From contig NZ_SJPO01000001.1 in the NCBI RefSeq assembly GCF_007859935.1, positions 558,001-622,000 on the forward strand: a stretch of DNA of 64,000 bases, in the 5' to 3' direction. Made by a program: the position numbers and the translations under genes. Positions 27,801 to 35,400 of this stretch are shown here, one piece after another (positions within the stretch are counted from its first letter, which is position 1; each line of letters starts with the position of its first letter). The notes under the pieces were generated by a model. That model had not been told where the DNA came from. It saw nothing but the letters and a program-made list of their open reading frames with translations, and did no database searches. The DNA is from Posidoniimonas polymericola. GTDB taxonomy: Bacteria; Planctomycetota; Planctomycetia; Pirellulales; Lacipirellulaceae.

Positions 27801-28411
27801 GTCGCGCTGGCGGCGAGCGTCGACGGCCCGCCGGCGAGATCGACCTGCAGGTTGATCGCCTGGTGGGTCCAGCGGCCGCCGCTCGCCGCCTCGGCGACGT
27901 ACAGCGTGCCCTGCTCGACCGCGACCGCGCCGAGTTCTCGACCGGCGATCTCGGGCGGCCCGCCCAGCGGCTCGAGGTCATCGCTCGGCGGCTTGGCCCG
28001 CTCGATCGCCGCGACCAGGTCCTGCACATTGCTGCCGTCCGGCCGCACGTTGAGGTAGGCGGTCGGCCTGACCAGCAGCACCTTGATCGGCTCGGCGGCC
28101 GAGATCAGCCCCACCAGCCCGTGGCTGAGCCGCACCTCCTGGGCCTCGAACACCAGCTCGCCGCGGGCGTCGCGGAGCTCGATCCCTTGAGCGGACATCG
28201 GCGACAGCCACCCGCCGCCCGCTGAAGCTAGCGTTAGCGCGCCCGCCTCGGGCGGCAGGGCGCCGGCGACCAGCGACTTCACCAGCGGCGTGCGGACCGC
28301 GATGGTCGGCGCGAGCGCGACGAGGATCGCCAGCACGATCGCCAGCCGCAGCAGCGCACGCGGCAGCCGCCGGGTCCGCGGCTGCTGTCGGGTTTTGTCG
28401 CGGCGTGGCAT
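24854..28411 (-). CDS. AsmA/TamB-like giant envelope protein
   Basis: From the ATG at 28409-28411 the product is 1185 residues. It has an N-terminal basic segment and one transmembrane helix (ALLRLAIVLAILVALAPTIA, ~16-35), then a long beta-rich domain with typical AsmA-type patterns (TPLVKSLVAGALPPEAGAL, IELRDARGELVFEAQEVRLS) and a C-terminal segment VGDVSVQSSGSVGFDESLDL leading into TIPVKDSWIGVRPLLQG. AsmA/TamB/YhdP-family proteins span the periplasm and move phospholipids or outer-membrane proteins. The C-terminus is compatible with an AsmA-like C-terminal domain. The 28495 start is a longer alternative. It is the last gene of the minus-strand cluster with the adaptor genes. Confidence 0.7.
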   Translation of the reverse strand: MPRRDKTRQQPRTRRLPRALLRLAIVLAILVALAPTIAVRTPLVKSLVAGALPPEAGALTLASAGGGWLSPMSAQGIELRDARGELVFEAQEVRLSHGLVGLISAAEPIKVLLVRPTAYLNVRPDGSNVQDLVAAIERAKPPSDDLEPLGGPPEIAGRELGAVAVEQGTLYVAEAASGGRWTHQAINLQVDLAGGPSTLAASATLGSAFNQFQPIADGAPPANFVIKPIAADPAAGNSGQRQFDLELTAAPLNAAEPFARRLDPRLRLTGTATGRGFVSWTPPPPGAPHWADALAASNLNSQGTIAIDQFALQSRLLGGDTLRLSRVEAPWAFVAQNGRLELRDASVVSADIGSLRARGAMSVTELKDLLAQGAAAWRQAGRWPEGRLAADLDLARLAQLAPAAVALRDDVRPVSGRLTAQLETETNAGTKVVGSVTASELVAEAAGKRIGWQQPFTLRGVASRPGGLFTVDALRCESEFLWGDLSGNLTNLTGNLGFDLDKLAEQVGQFVDLRNWRLAGKGNADLRVEAPDAAHRKATLVASMTGVMVARRGEVYLEEEQLEASASADSTLNPAGAPARLEAARVGLQSGGDLLVVDLREPVALDAPAVVALGVELKGGLTSWQNRLRVALAPLGGGVLVDNLRLAGDINLKTDARLGGGVLQLSGLDAAINQLAVDGLGLAVREPRATAKGDFVWDSATSTLESRQGELVTSTLSVASQGVRATAAAGQPAASGKLALRADLARLNNWFAASDRPQAVGQVQGAVEFSQTDGTLRAVLQGAGTNIAFLDAATKRRLLEEPQLAVKATAAYAAATEQLTIESATVTSNTLQVQASGGAQRGATQLNGTVDYDLTALAPVIAGYVGPEVRVSGKHQGRFSLTRTAPTPQPTGPQAPLPWSRAWRGRLEAPWTAISLFGLPIGQGALGVTLADGEVKLDPLNLAVSGGTLTGQLSARLDPPPAVWGVVAGPILTNVQVTPEISERLLKYIAPVLADATRSQGLFSLRVESAGGPLSPLSQLSAKGQLDARSVIVNPGPTTVQWVQLAKQVEALIKSGDATALLGSPADATTLLSISDRTINFTIANGRVFHEGLQFDVGDVSVQSSGSVGFDESLDLLLTIPVKDSWIGVRPLLQGLRGKSVQIPVRGTFGRPNIDERALRDLSKEFVRDGVRGLLRGGLQQLLGE

Positions 28412-28596
28412 CGGCGTGGGGTTCCGGGGTGAGTCGTGGGGAGCGGCGCCCTCGATTCTACCGGGACCGTGCGAAGCCCACCACGCGGGATTCAAGCGTG
28501 AGAGAACAGCCTACGGCGGCAGCCGTGGGTTTGACGCCGCGTCAGCCGTGGAACCTCCGGCTTCCGCAGCACGCTAGAGGGGAGGGGCGAGGTCGT

Positions 28597-30870
28597 TTAC
28601 AGGTCGAACTTCACCGTGCGGGACAAGTACCGCCACAGGCGTTGGGCTAGCGTCCGGGGCTCGGCGTGGATCTTGGCCTTGCCGGTCAGGCCGACGCGCA
28701 ACAGCTCGAACGCCTCGCGGGCGTCGTCGGGCATGTTGGGTTGCTTGATCAGCAGCGCGTCGGCCGAGACCTGCGGCGTCATCGGCCGGGGCGTGCCGGA
28801 GGGGTCCATCTCGGTCGCGACGTCGCCGCCCGCCAGGCTGGAGAGCCGCGGCGGGGTGGTCTTCATGGTCTTGGTGCTGACCTCGCGGACGCGGCTGACG
28901 AAGGTGAAGTCGGTCGACTGCTTGAACAGCAGCTCGACGCGGCGGTCGGCGAGGAGGTCGGTCTCTTCGGACTCGTCGATCACCAAGAGCGCCTCGAGCC
29001 GCTCGGGGTCGTAGATCTGGCACAGGTGGGTCGAGATCGGCAGCGTGGCGCCGAGGTTGTCCTCGTCCAGCGGCGTGCCGTGCCAGTCCGAGAGCTGGTA
29101 CTCGTCGTTCGGCTGGGGTCCCTTGTACGGCGGCGGCAGCACAACGCCGTCGGCCGGGGCGGTGATGACCAGCCGCGCGGCGTCCTTCTGCGTCTGAGCG
29201 AGCTGTTCGCGGGCGGCGGCCAGCATCTCGAGCACCTGGCTCCGCTGCTCGGCGGCCTCGGTGCGCGCGAGGCTCATGACGTCGAGGTCGCGGATCTTGG
29301 CCTCGTACTTCTGGACCTCGCCGCGGAGCCGCTCGATCTTCAGCCGGATGTCGATGTTGCTGAGCTCGGCGATCTTGTCGCCCGCCCGGACCCGCTGGCC
29401 CGGCCTCACGTGGATCGAGCTCAAGAGGCCCTCCGACTCGGTGTAGACGTCGGCCGGGGCGTAGGCCTTCAGCTCGACCGGGGCGTACACCGCCGAGGGG
29501 AACGGGATGAGCATCACGCCCGCGATCACCGCCGCCACGACGGCGAAACTGGCCAGCATGCGGAGCTTCTTCACCTTTGCCATCCTCCCGGGAACCTTGA
29601 AGTACTTGTAGAGCTTAACCAGCGGCATCACGAGCATGCCGTAGATTGCCATCGTCGCGATCAGCTGCCCCAGCGGCTTCAGGCCGTAGGGCTCGAACAC
29701 CTTGTTCAGGAAGTAGATAATCGAGAAAACCACCACCCAGCGGTAGATGGTCGACGCCACGGTGTAGGCGGCGAACCAGCCCTGGTTCCGCTTCGGCAGG
29801 AACGGGTCCTCCGGCGGCTCGATGCCGAGGCACAGGTGGCCCAGCTTGCGGGTCAGGATCGACTGTGCCTTCTGCCGCATGTTCGGGATTTCCAGCAGGT
29901 CGCTGAGGATGTAGTACCCGTCGTACCGCAGCAGCGGGTTGGCGTTGAACATGATCGTGCTGACCGAGCTGACGAACATGATGTTCAGGCAGATCTGGTT
30001 GATCGTGCTCGCCGGGTCGGTGAACCACCACACGAACGTGCAGAACGACGCCAGCACCACCTCGACGTACATGCCCGCCGCGCCGATCGCTGCGCGGTGC
30101 CACCGGCTCGGCAGCATCCAGCTGTCCGACACGTTGCAGTACAGGCACGGCGTCAGCACCAGGAACATCACGCCCATTTCGTGGCACTCCCCGCCGAAGT
30201 GCTTGCACGACAGCCCGTGGCCGAACTCGTGCAGCACCTTGGTGCAGCCGAGCACCACCGCCAGAAGCAGCCAGTTCTTGACCGCGAAGAAGCTCTGGAA
30301 GTCGGGCAGCCGCGCGTAGAACACGTCGAACTGCACCAGCACCAGCGTCGATGCCGCCGCCACCAGCAGCAGGCAGAGCACCATCGCCGGCACGCTGAAG
30401 AACCACCGCACCGGCGGGAAGCTGTACAGCAGGTTGAGGATCCCCTCGGGGTCGATCCCCTTGAAGCGGATCGACAGGATGTTCGACATCCGGCCGACCA
30501 TCTCCTTCTTGCGGCGCTCGTCGCGGCGTTTCTTGAGCTGCTCGCCCTGGCCGCCGGCGTTGGCCAGCACCAGCCCGCTGCGGTGCAGCATGCCGATGAA
30601 CTGCTGCAGCTCCTCCGGCCGGATGGTCTGCGGCGGGAACTCGGCCTCGAAGCGGTCGGCGATCTCCTCCAGGCTCGACTCGCCGTCGAGCATCTGCAGG
30701 ATCGCGAACTCCTCTTCCTCGAAGCGGAAGTACTGCAGCGCGATCGGGTCCTTCACCACCCAGTAGACGTTCCCCTGGTACTTCTGCCGCTTCGCCTGCA
30801 GGTCGGGCCGCACGCGGATCGCGATCGATCGCGACGAGCTGCTGACCAGGCTTTCGGCGAGAGTGGCCAT
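28597..30870 (-). CDS. PqqD-like/M50 zinc metalloprotease-like/HlyD fusion protein
   Basis: The 757-residue protein has an N-terminal PqqD-like domain (~35-105: FAILQMLDGESSLEEIADRF), a polytopic middle with a site-2-protease-type motif VLHEFGHGLSCKHFGGECHE (HEFGH at 214-218) and a distal metal ligand in NPLLRYDGYY (D317). From ~455 a HlyD/biotinyl-lipoyl adaptor with coiled-coil arms follows (SNIDIRLKIERLRGEVQKYE, VITAPADGVVLPP). PqqD-like domains bind precursor peptides in RiPP systems; M50 proteins cleave or bind in the membrane; HlyD parts reach across the periplasm. The combination suggests peptide processing coupled to export. The start is the ATG at 30868-30870; the leader is pyrimidine-rich with no Shine-Dalgarno sequence. 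Confidence 0.85.
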   Translation of the reverse strand: MATLAESLVSSSSRSIAIRVRPDLQAKRQKYQGNVYWVVKDPIALQYFRFEEEEFAILQMLDGESSLEEIADRFEAEFPPQTIRPEELQQFIGMLHRSGLVLANAGGQGEQLKKRRDERRKKEMVGRMSNILSIRFKGIDPEGILNLLYSFPPVRWFFSVPAMVLCLLLVAAASTLVLVQFDVFYARLPDFQSFFAVKNWLLLAVVLGCTKVLHEFGHGLSCKHFGGECHEMGVMFLVLTPCLYCNVSDSWMLPSRWHRAAIGAAGMYVEVVLASFCTFVWWFTDPASTINQICLNIMFVSSVSTIMFNANPLLRYDGYYILSDLLEIPNMRQKAQSILTRKLGHLCLGIEPPEDPFLPKRNQGWFAAYTVASTIYRWVVVFSIIYFLNKVFEPYGLKPLGQLIATMAIYGMLVMPLVKLYKYFKVPGRMAKVKKLRMLASFAVVAAVIAGVMLIPFPSAVYAPVELKAYAPADVYTESEGLLSSIHVRPGQRVRAGDKIAELSNIDIRLKIERLRGEVQKYEAKIRDLDVMSLARTEAAEQRSQVLEMLAAAREQLAQTQKDAARLVITAPADGVVLPPPYKGPQPNDEYQLSDWHGTPLDEDNLGATLPISTHLCQIYDPERLEALLVIDESEETDLLADRRVELLFKQSTDFTFVSRVREVSTKTMKTTPPRLSSLAGGDVATEMDPSGTPRPMTPQVSADALLIKQPNMPDDAREAFELLRVGLTGKAKIHAEPRTLAQRLWRYLSRTVKFDL

Positions 30871-30949
30871 GGAAAGGGGAAGCCGGAAAGGGGAAAGGCG
30901 AAGGGAGAGCTTGCTGGGGGCACGCCCTGCAAGGGGGTAGTGAACAGTT

Positions 30950-31053
30950 CAGGGCGCCGGGGGCGCTCCGCGATAGCGGAAGCCCCCGACTGTCGTGGAA
31001 ACTCGGCCAGTGCATCGCGGGGGCTTCCCTGCGGGAGCGCCCCCGGCGCCCTG
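30950..31053. repeat. Long interrupted hairpin between adaptor genes
   Basis: CAGGGCGCCGGGGGCGCTCC (30950-30969) pairs with its complement at 31034-31053, and GGAAGCCCCCG (30978-30988) pairs with CGGGGGCTTCC (31018-31028). The result is a ~31-bp near-continuous stem in the 188-base gap between the HlyD gene and the M50 gene. It could be a processing, attenuation or REP-like element. Confidence 0.8.
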
Positions 31054-31058
31054 GTGGC

Positions 31059-32069
31059 TTACTTCTGGTTGTTGTTTGAGTTTGAGCCGGTCGCGACGCC
31101 GCCGGTGCCCAAGTGGATGGTCATCGTCGCATCCATGCCGGGCAGCAGGACCCACTCGCCGTTGCGGGTGCGGTTGGAGATCTCGGCGCGGACGATGAAG
31201 CGTTGGCTCTCGTCGCCTCTGCGGAGCACCGGGTTGTACGACACGATCCGGCCGGTCGCCTTCTCGACACCGTTGGTCGCCTTGGCGGTGATGGTCACCT
31301 CGCAGCCCTTTACCTCGGCCGGCGAGAGCTTACCGAGCGGCACGAGGCCCTCGACCCGCAGCGTGTCCATCCGCACGAGCTGCAGGATCGGGTCGCCGGG
31401 GTTCACCCACTCCTGCTGGTGGCGGTAGACCTTGGTGACCTCGCCGTCGAACGGCGAGCGGACCGTGCGGCGTTCGATCTGCAAGTCCGCGGCCTCGACT
31501 TCGCCCTTGGCGACGTACGCCTCGAGCAGGGCCAGTTTCAGGTCGTTGGTGGCCTTTTCGATGGCCAGCATGGCCCGTTCGGCCTCGAGCTTCGCCTTGC
31601 GATACTGCGGGTCGGAGATCGCCTTCTCAAAATTCGCCCGCACACCCTCGACCTCTTCGAGTTCGGCCTGGGCGACCTCTTGGGCCTTGCGGGAGTACTT
31701 GATCTCGATGTCGTCGTTGGCGCGTTTCACCGCGGCGTGGTACTTGTAGGTCGCGACCTTCTTCTCCATCTCCTGCATGCGGGTGTCGATCTTGGCGATG
31801 ACATCCTCGGACTTGACGCGGGCGCCTTCTTTCATGCCCTGGAAGATCAGCACGCCGGCCTCGGGCGCCGGCAGCTCGATCGTGTCGACCAGATCGACCG
31901 TGCAGTTGCCGATCTGGTGGCTGTCGGCGTTGAGCTGCCGCGCCGGCGGCTGGTCGGCCGGCAGGCGGTAGCCCTGCGCCGAGGCGCCGCTCGCGGCCAG
32001 CCATGAACCGAGCAGCAGCGGGCCGGCCAGCGTTAGGGCGAGCAGGTTGCGGTGGGGGGAAAGGGGCAT
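31059..32069 (-). CDS. HlyD-family periplasmic adaptor
   Basis: The 336-residue protein has a signal peptide (LLALTLAGPLLLGSWLAASG...SAQ) and the membrane-fusion-protein layout: a biotinyl-lipoyl half-motif (IELPAPEAGVLIFQGMKEGA), a long alpha-helical hairpin (TRMQEMEKKVATYKYHAAVK onward), the second half-motif RTVRSPFDGEVTKVY and a beta-barrel end. The helix hairpin would contact a partner across the periplasm. No inner-membrane pump or TolC is adjacent. It sits between the GAF-HlyD and the M50-HlyD genes, suggesting a shared complex. The C-terminal Asn-rich tail (SNSNNNQK) is odd. Confidence 0.88.
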   Translation of the reverse strand: MPLSPHRNLLALTLAGPLLLGSWLAASGASAQGYRLPADQPPARQLNADSHQIGNCTVDLVDTIELPAPEAGVLIFQGMKEGARVKSEDVIAKIDTRMQEMEKKVATYKYHAAVKRANDDIEIKYSRKAQEVAQAELEEVEGVRANFEKAISDPQYRKAKLEAERAMLAIEKATNDLKLALLEAYVAKGEVEAADLQIERRTVRSPFDGEVTKVYRHQQEWVNPGDPILQLVRMDTLRVEGLVPLGKLSPAEVKGCEVTITAKATNGVEKATGRIVSYNPVLRRGDESQRFIVRAEISNRTRNGEWVLLPGMDATMTIHLGTGGVATGSNSNNNQK

Positions 32070-32176
32070 AGCGTGCCTCGCGATGCGTAGGTGGGCCGCG
32101 GGTGCGGCTGGTTATTGATTTATACGGGCGGGGGGCCCGGCTGTTACGCCGGGCCGAGCCACCCACTGGTGTGAGG

Positions 32177-34312
32177 TTAGAACCGGAACAGGATCTCGGA
32201 CTGGATGGTGTCGTAGAGGTCGTGCAGCCAGTAGTAGAAGAACGACCGCTCGCCGCAATACACATTGGCTTTGACGACGGCGTCGATCTTGGGGTCGGGC
32301 ATCAGCTCGCGGAATTTCTCTTGGTCGAACGCGACCCGCAGCCGCACCACGTTGCCCTCGTCGCCGCGGCTCTCGGAGGTCTCGTCGACTTCGACCACGC
32401 GGCCCTCCAGCTCGTCCTCGGGCTTCGAGGCCGGGATGAACACCACCTTCATCGGCTCGCCGGCGGCCTGGGTCTCCTTCCAGGTGCGGGTGACGTGGCC
32501 CATCTTCTTCTCGGGCATCAGGATCTCGACCTCCCAGTCCCCGTCGGGGTTGGCGATCTCCATCACCGCCGCGCCCTGCTGCACCGGCCGGCCGGGCGGG
32601 AACTGATCGCTCAGCTTCCACTTCACGACCTGACCCGCCATCGGGCTCTTGATTGTCAGCAGCTGCTGCTTCTCGCGGAGGATCTTCAATTGCTCTCCGA
32701 GCGACTTGATCTCGCGATTAACCTGCACCTGTTCGGCGTCCCGCTGGGCGCGGTCCTCGTCGTCCTCGCGGCGGGCGTCCGAGGGGCGGTAGAGCGATTC
32801 CCGCCGCGCGTTGGCCTGGTCGAGCTTGCCGAGCACGTCGGCCACCTCGGAGTCGAGCTCCAGGCTGCGGAGCTTCATCAGCGGCTGCCCCGCCTGGACC
32901 TGGTCGTTGTTGTCGACCAGCAGCTCGTCGACCTCGCCGTTGATGCGGGCGAAGACCGGCTTCTGCTCCACCGGCTGCAAGCGGCCCTCGCCGTCGAGCT
33001 TGAAGTCGACCGGCGTCAGCGTGCCGGCCGCGATGCCGCCGGCAATCAGGGCGATGACCGCCACGGTCTTGGGGAGCGTGCGGCCGCGGAACAGGCCGGT
33101 CGCCTTGCCGAGGGTCTTCCACAGCGGCATCAAGAACAGCGTGCTGTGCTCCAGCGCGTTGCCGATCGCCGTGACGCTGTGCCCACGCACCACGTCGACC
33201 CGTTGGCGGTAGCCGTCCGGGATGGTGCTGTCGACCAGCTGCTCGACGATCAACGCGCCGAGCACCTTGGGCGGGCCTTTGCGTTTCGCCTTCTCGTCGG
33301 GCGGCAGGTCCTCGTCCTCGGTCTCGACCAAGGGGAGGATCGCCATGTTCTTGGTGTTCGACTCGTCGACGTAGGCGTCGATTGCCTTCTCGACCTGCGG
33401 CGCCAGGCCGGCGCCGTCGCCGCTGAACCAGACGTCCTCGCCCGTCTTGCAGACCGCCTTGGCGACCTTGGTGAGCAGCGTGGCGATGTTCGATCGCTTG
33501 TCGAACACGTCCTGGCCGCTGATCGCCTCGAGTGTGACGCGGCTGCCGTGCTTGACCGCCACGGTGACGCGGTCGCAGCCGATCAGCCGCCGGCCCTCGT
33601 TGGCGATGGTAAAGGCGGCCTCGCTGACGTCGAGCGTCTGGTGGGCGGTGCGGGTGAACGACTCGAGCTGCTCCCACAGGGTCTGCTTCTCGGACAGGTG
33701 GGCCAGGCGGCGGCCGCGGAGGTAGTCGCCCGCGAGGTCGCAGGTCTGCAGCAGGAAGCGGAGGTAGCCGCGCTTGGTCGCCTCGCCGGCGCCGGGCCGC
33801 TGGAACACCTCGACAATGCCCTGCACGCCCTGGTCGTTGTGCACGGGCGCCATGACCAGCAGGAAGTCGGTCGGGTTGGCGGGGCCGTGCTCGTCCGAGT
33901 CGCCGCCGCCGGCGGCGCCGGAGTGCGGAGCCACCAGCTTCCCCTCGGGCTCCTGCAGCACCTGGGTCAGCAGCCGGCCGTGCTGCTCCTGGCCAATCGG
34001 GTTGTCGACCAGGCCGGTGTCGCGGAGGTTGATCTGATAGGCGAGCTGCAGCACGCCCGAATCCGACAGCGTCCACACCGCGCCGCCGCTAGCGGCCAGC
34101 GCCGCGACGACCTTGTTGAGGAAATTGTCGTAGAACTGCTGCGGCGAGGAGCCCGACTTCGAGAGCTCGGTGATCTGCTGCAGGATGCCCTGGATCTCCC
34201 GCTTGGCGCGCTGGACAGCGTCGTCCGACGGGCTCTGCGTCGAACCTTGCGAAGGGCCCTGGGACGAGCCCTGCGATGGGGCGGGGCGGGGGGCTGAGGA
34301 GAATTCGGACAT
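32177..34312 (-). CDS. GAF-domain protein fused to a HlyD-type adaptor
   Basis: The 711-residue product starts with a low-complexity Ser/Gln/Gly stretch (residues ~8-28). Two GAF-like domains follow (~35-205 and ~215-400: TVAVKHGSRVTLEAISGQDV in the second). A transmembrane helix (TVAVIALIAGGIAAGTLTPV, ~428-447) leads to a HlyD adaptor with lipoyl half-motifs (FARINGEVDELLVDNND, KSPMAGQVVKW) and a helical hairpin. The cytosolic GAF domains could sense a small molecule and transmit to the periplasmic adaptor. The start is the ATG at 34310-34312. It appears to be the first gene of the minus-strand cluster. Confidence 0.85.
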   Translation of the reverse strand: MSEFSSAPRPAPSQGSSQGPSQGSTQSPSDDAVQRAKREIQGILQQITELSKSGSSPQQFYDNFLNKVVAALAASGGAVWTLSDSGVLQLAYQINLRDTGLVDNPIGQEQHGRLLTQVLQEPEGKLVAPHSGAAGGGDSDEHGPANPTDFLLVMAPVHNDQGVQGIVEVFQRPGAGEATKRGYLRFLLQTCDLAGDYLRGRRLAHLSEKQTLWEQLESFTRTAHQTLDVSEAAFTIANEGRRLIGCDRVTVAVKHGSRVTLEAISGQDVFDKRSNIATLLTKVAKAVCKTGEDVWFSGDGAGLAPQVEKAIDAYVDESNTKNMAILPLVETEDEDLPPDEKAKRKGPPKVLGALIVEQLVDSTIPDGYRQRVDVVRGHSVTAIGNALEHSTLFLMPLWKTLGKATGLFRGRTLPKTVAVIALIAGGIAAGTLTPVDFKLDGEGRLQPVEQKPVFARINGEVDELLVDNNDQVQAGQPLMKLRSLELDSEVADVLGKLDQANARRESLYRPSDARREDDEDRAQRDAEQVQVNREIKSLGEQLKILREKQQLLTIKSPMAGQVVKWKLSDQFPPGRPVQQGAAVMEIANPDGDWEVEILMPEKKMGHVTRTWKETQAAGEPMKVVFIPASKPEDELEGRVVEVDETSESRGDEGNVVRLRVAFDQEKFRELMPDPKIDAVVKANVYCGERSFFYYWLHDLYDTIQSEILFRF

Positions 34313-34858
34313 GCCTGCTGCTTGACGTCGGGGCAGGCGGGGCCTGCGGTGGGACTGGCGTATTCGTATAAGTGTATCGCAAGGCTCGGTTTGCGCGCCT
34401 TGCGGGGCGCTGCCGGGGCCGACTCAGCCGGGGTTTGTGTCTGCCCAGACCGCACAGCCGTTGCAGTCGCTCTGAGCTGCCTAGTCGGGGTTGCTGCGGC
34501 GGCCTGCGGTCGGTCGGGGCGGGCGACCCATCGCGGTGACCCGTTGGGGCGACCCGTTGATGCGTCACAGCGGGGCGATCTGCTGTCTGGTACGACGCTC
34601 GGGCCAATCTGTTTCTCTAAATGCGCCCCAACCTGGACCTTAAAGCTAAGTGAAGGATATACTTACGGGCTCCTTTTGCTGAAACCGTGAGCGTTTCACC
34701 GTCTGCCGTCCGAGTCGCCCGCCGACTCGATTCGCCTGTCGTTCGGGTCGATCCGAACACAGGGGCAGGCGACTGACAAAAGCGAAGCGTCGGACAACCA
34801 CCCTTGAGCCGCCTTAGCACGGGCAAACCCGGCGGCCTGCAAAGATCCCTAGTTTTTT
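34313..34858. other. Divergent intergenic region between the GAF-HlyD gene and infA
   Basis: This 546-base gap must hold the promoter of the minus-strand adaptor cluster and that of infA. A lower-GC patch lies near 34610-34680, upstream of infA. I see no clear -35/-10 pair, known ncRNA, riboswitch or gene; small open frames here are GC-driven. Confidence 0.5.
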
Positions 34859-35083
34859 ATGGCGAAAGAGAAAGAAGAGGCCCTCGAAGTCGAAGGCACA
34901 GTTACTCAAGCGTTGGCCAACACACGGTTCCGCGTCGAAATCGACGGGGGGCACATGGTGCAGGCTCACGTTGCCGGCCGGATGCGGAAGCACTTTATCC
35001 GCATCGTGCCCGGGGACCGTGTCCGAGTCGAGCTCTCTCCTTACGACCTCACCAAAGGTCGGATCACCTACCGCGAGCGGTAA
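34859..35083 (+). CDS. infA: Translation initiation factor IF-1
   Basis: IF-1 binds the 30S A site during initiation. The 74-residue protein has the single OB-fold pattern ([57 protein letters not shown]). The start is the ATG at 34859; the preceding bases are GTTTTTT with no Shine-Dalgarno sequence. It stands alone, not in the spc/rpmJ context common in other bacteria. Confidence 0.96.
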   Translation: MAKEKEEALEVEGTVTQALANTRFRVEIDGGHMVQAHVAGRMRKHFIRIVPGDRVRVELSPYDLTKGRITYRER

Positions 35084-35400
35084 ACCGCGGTATTCTAACA
35101 GCTGGCGAACCGAATTGACCCAGCAGGCGAATAAAGTTCTCGAGATCTCCAGAAGTTTCGACGAGCTCGCCGTAGGTCTACGCTTGGGCGGCGAGAATCT
35201 CGTCCCGGTTCGCCCCAAGGCGCCTCCGCCGGCGGCCGTACCGGGCTATGTTTTGAGAGTCGCCGCGTACAAACCGACAGCCGCGCCGTAGAAAATTCAC
35301 CGCGGGGCCGGCGCCACAGCCCTGGGCGACGCGACCCCTTCATGGAACCAACTGGCCACCGATGGCCATCCCAACATTATTTGAATCAAGGAGCTCTGCC
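35084..35400. other. Intergenic region after infA
   Basis: No gene is supported in these 317 bases. An AAGGAG ribosome site at 35388-35393 precedes the GTG start at 35401 of the next gene. I see no clear terminator for infA. Confidence 0.5.

Noticed and set aside
28666..31428. 920-codon plus-strand frame opposite the M50-HlyD gene
   Set aside because: Antisense to a protein with clear PqqD, HEFGH and lipoyl motifs.
32102..34297. 731-codon plus-strand frame opposite the GAF-HlyD gene
   Set aside because: Antisense, compositionally biased and without any recognised domain.
34313..34858. Possible structural RNA upstream of infA
   Set aside because: No conserved core of RNase P, tmRNA, SRP or known riboswitch could be recognised.
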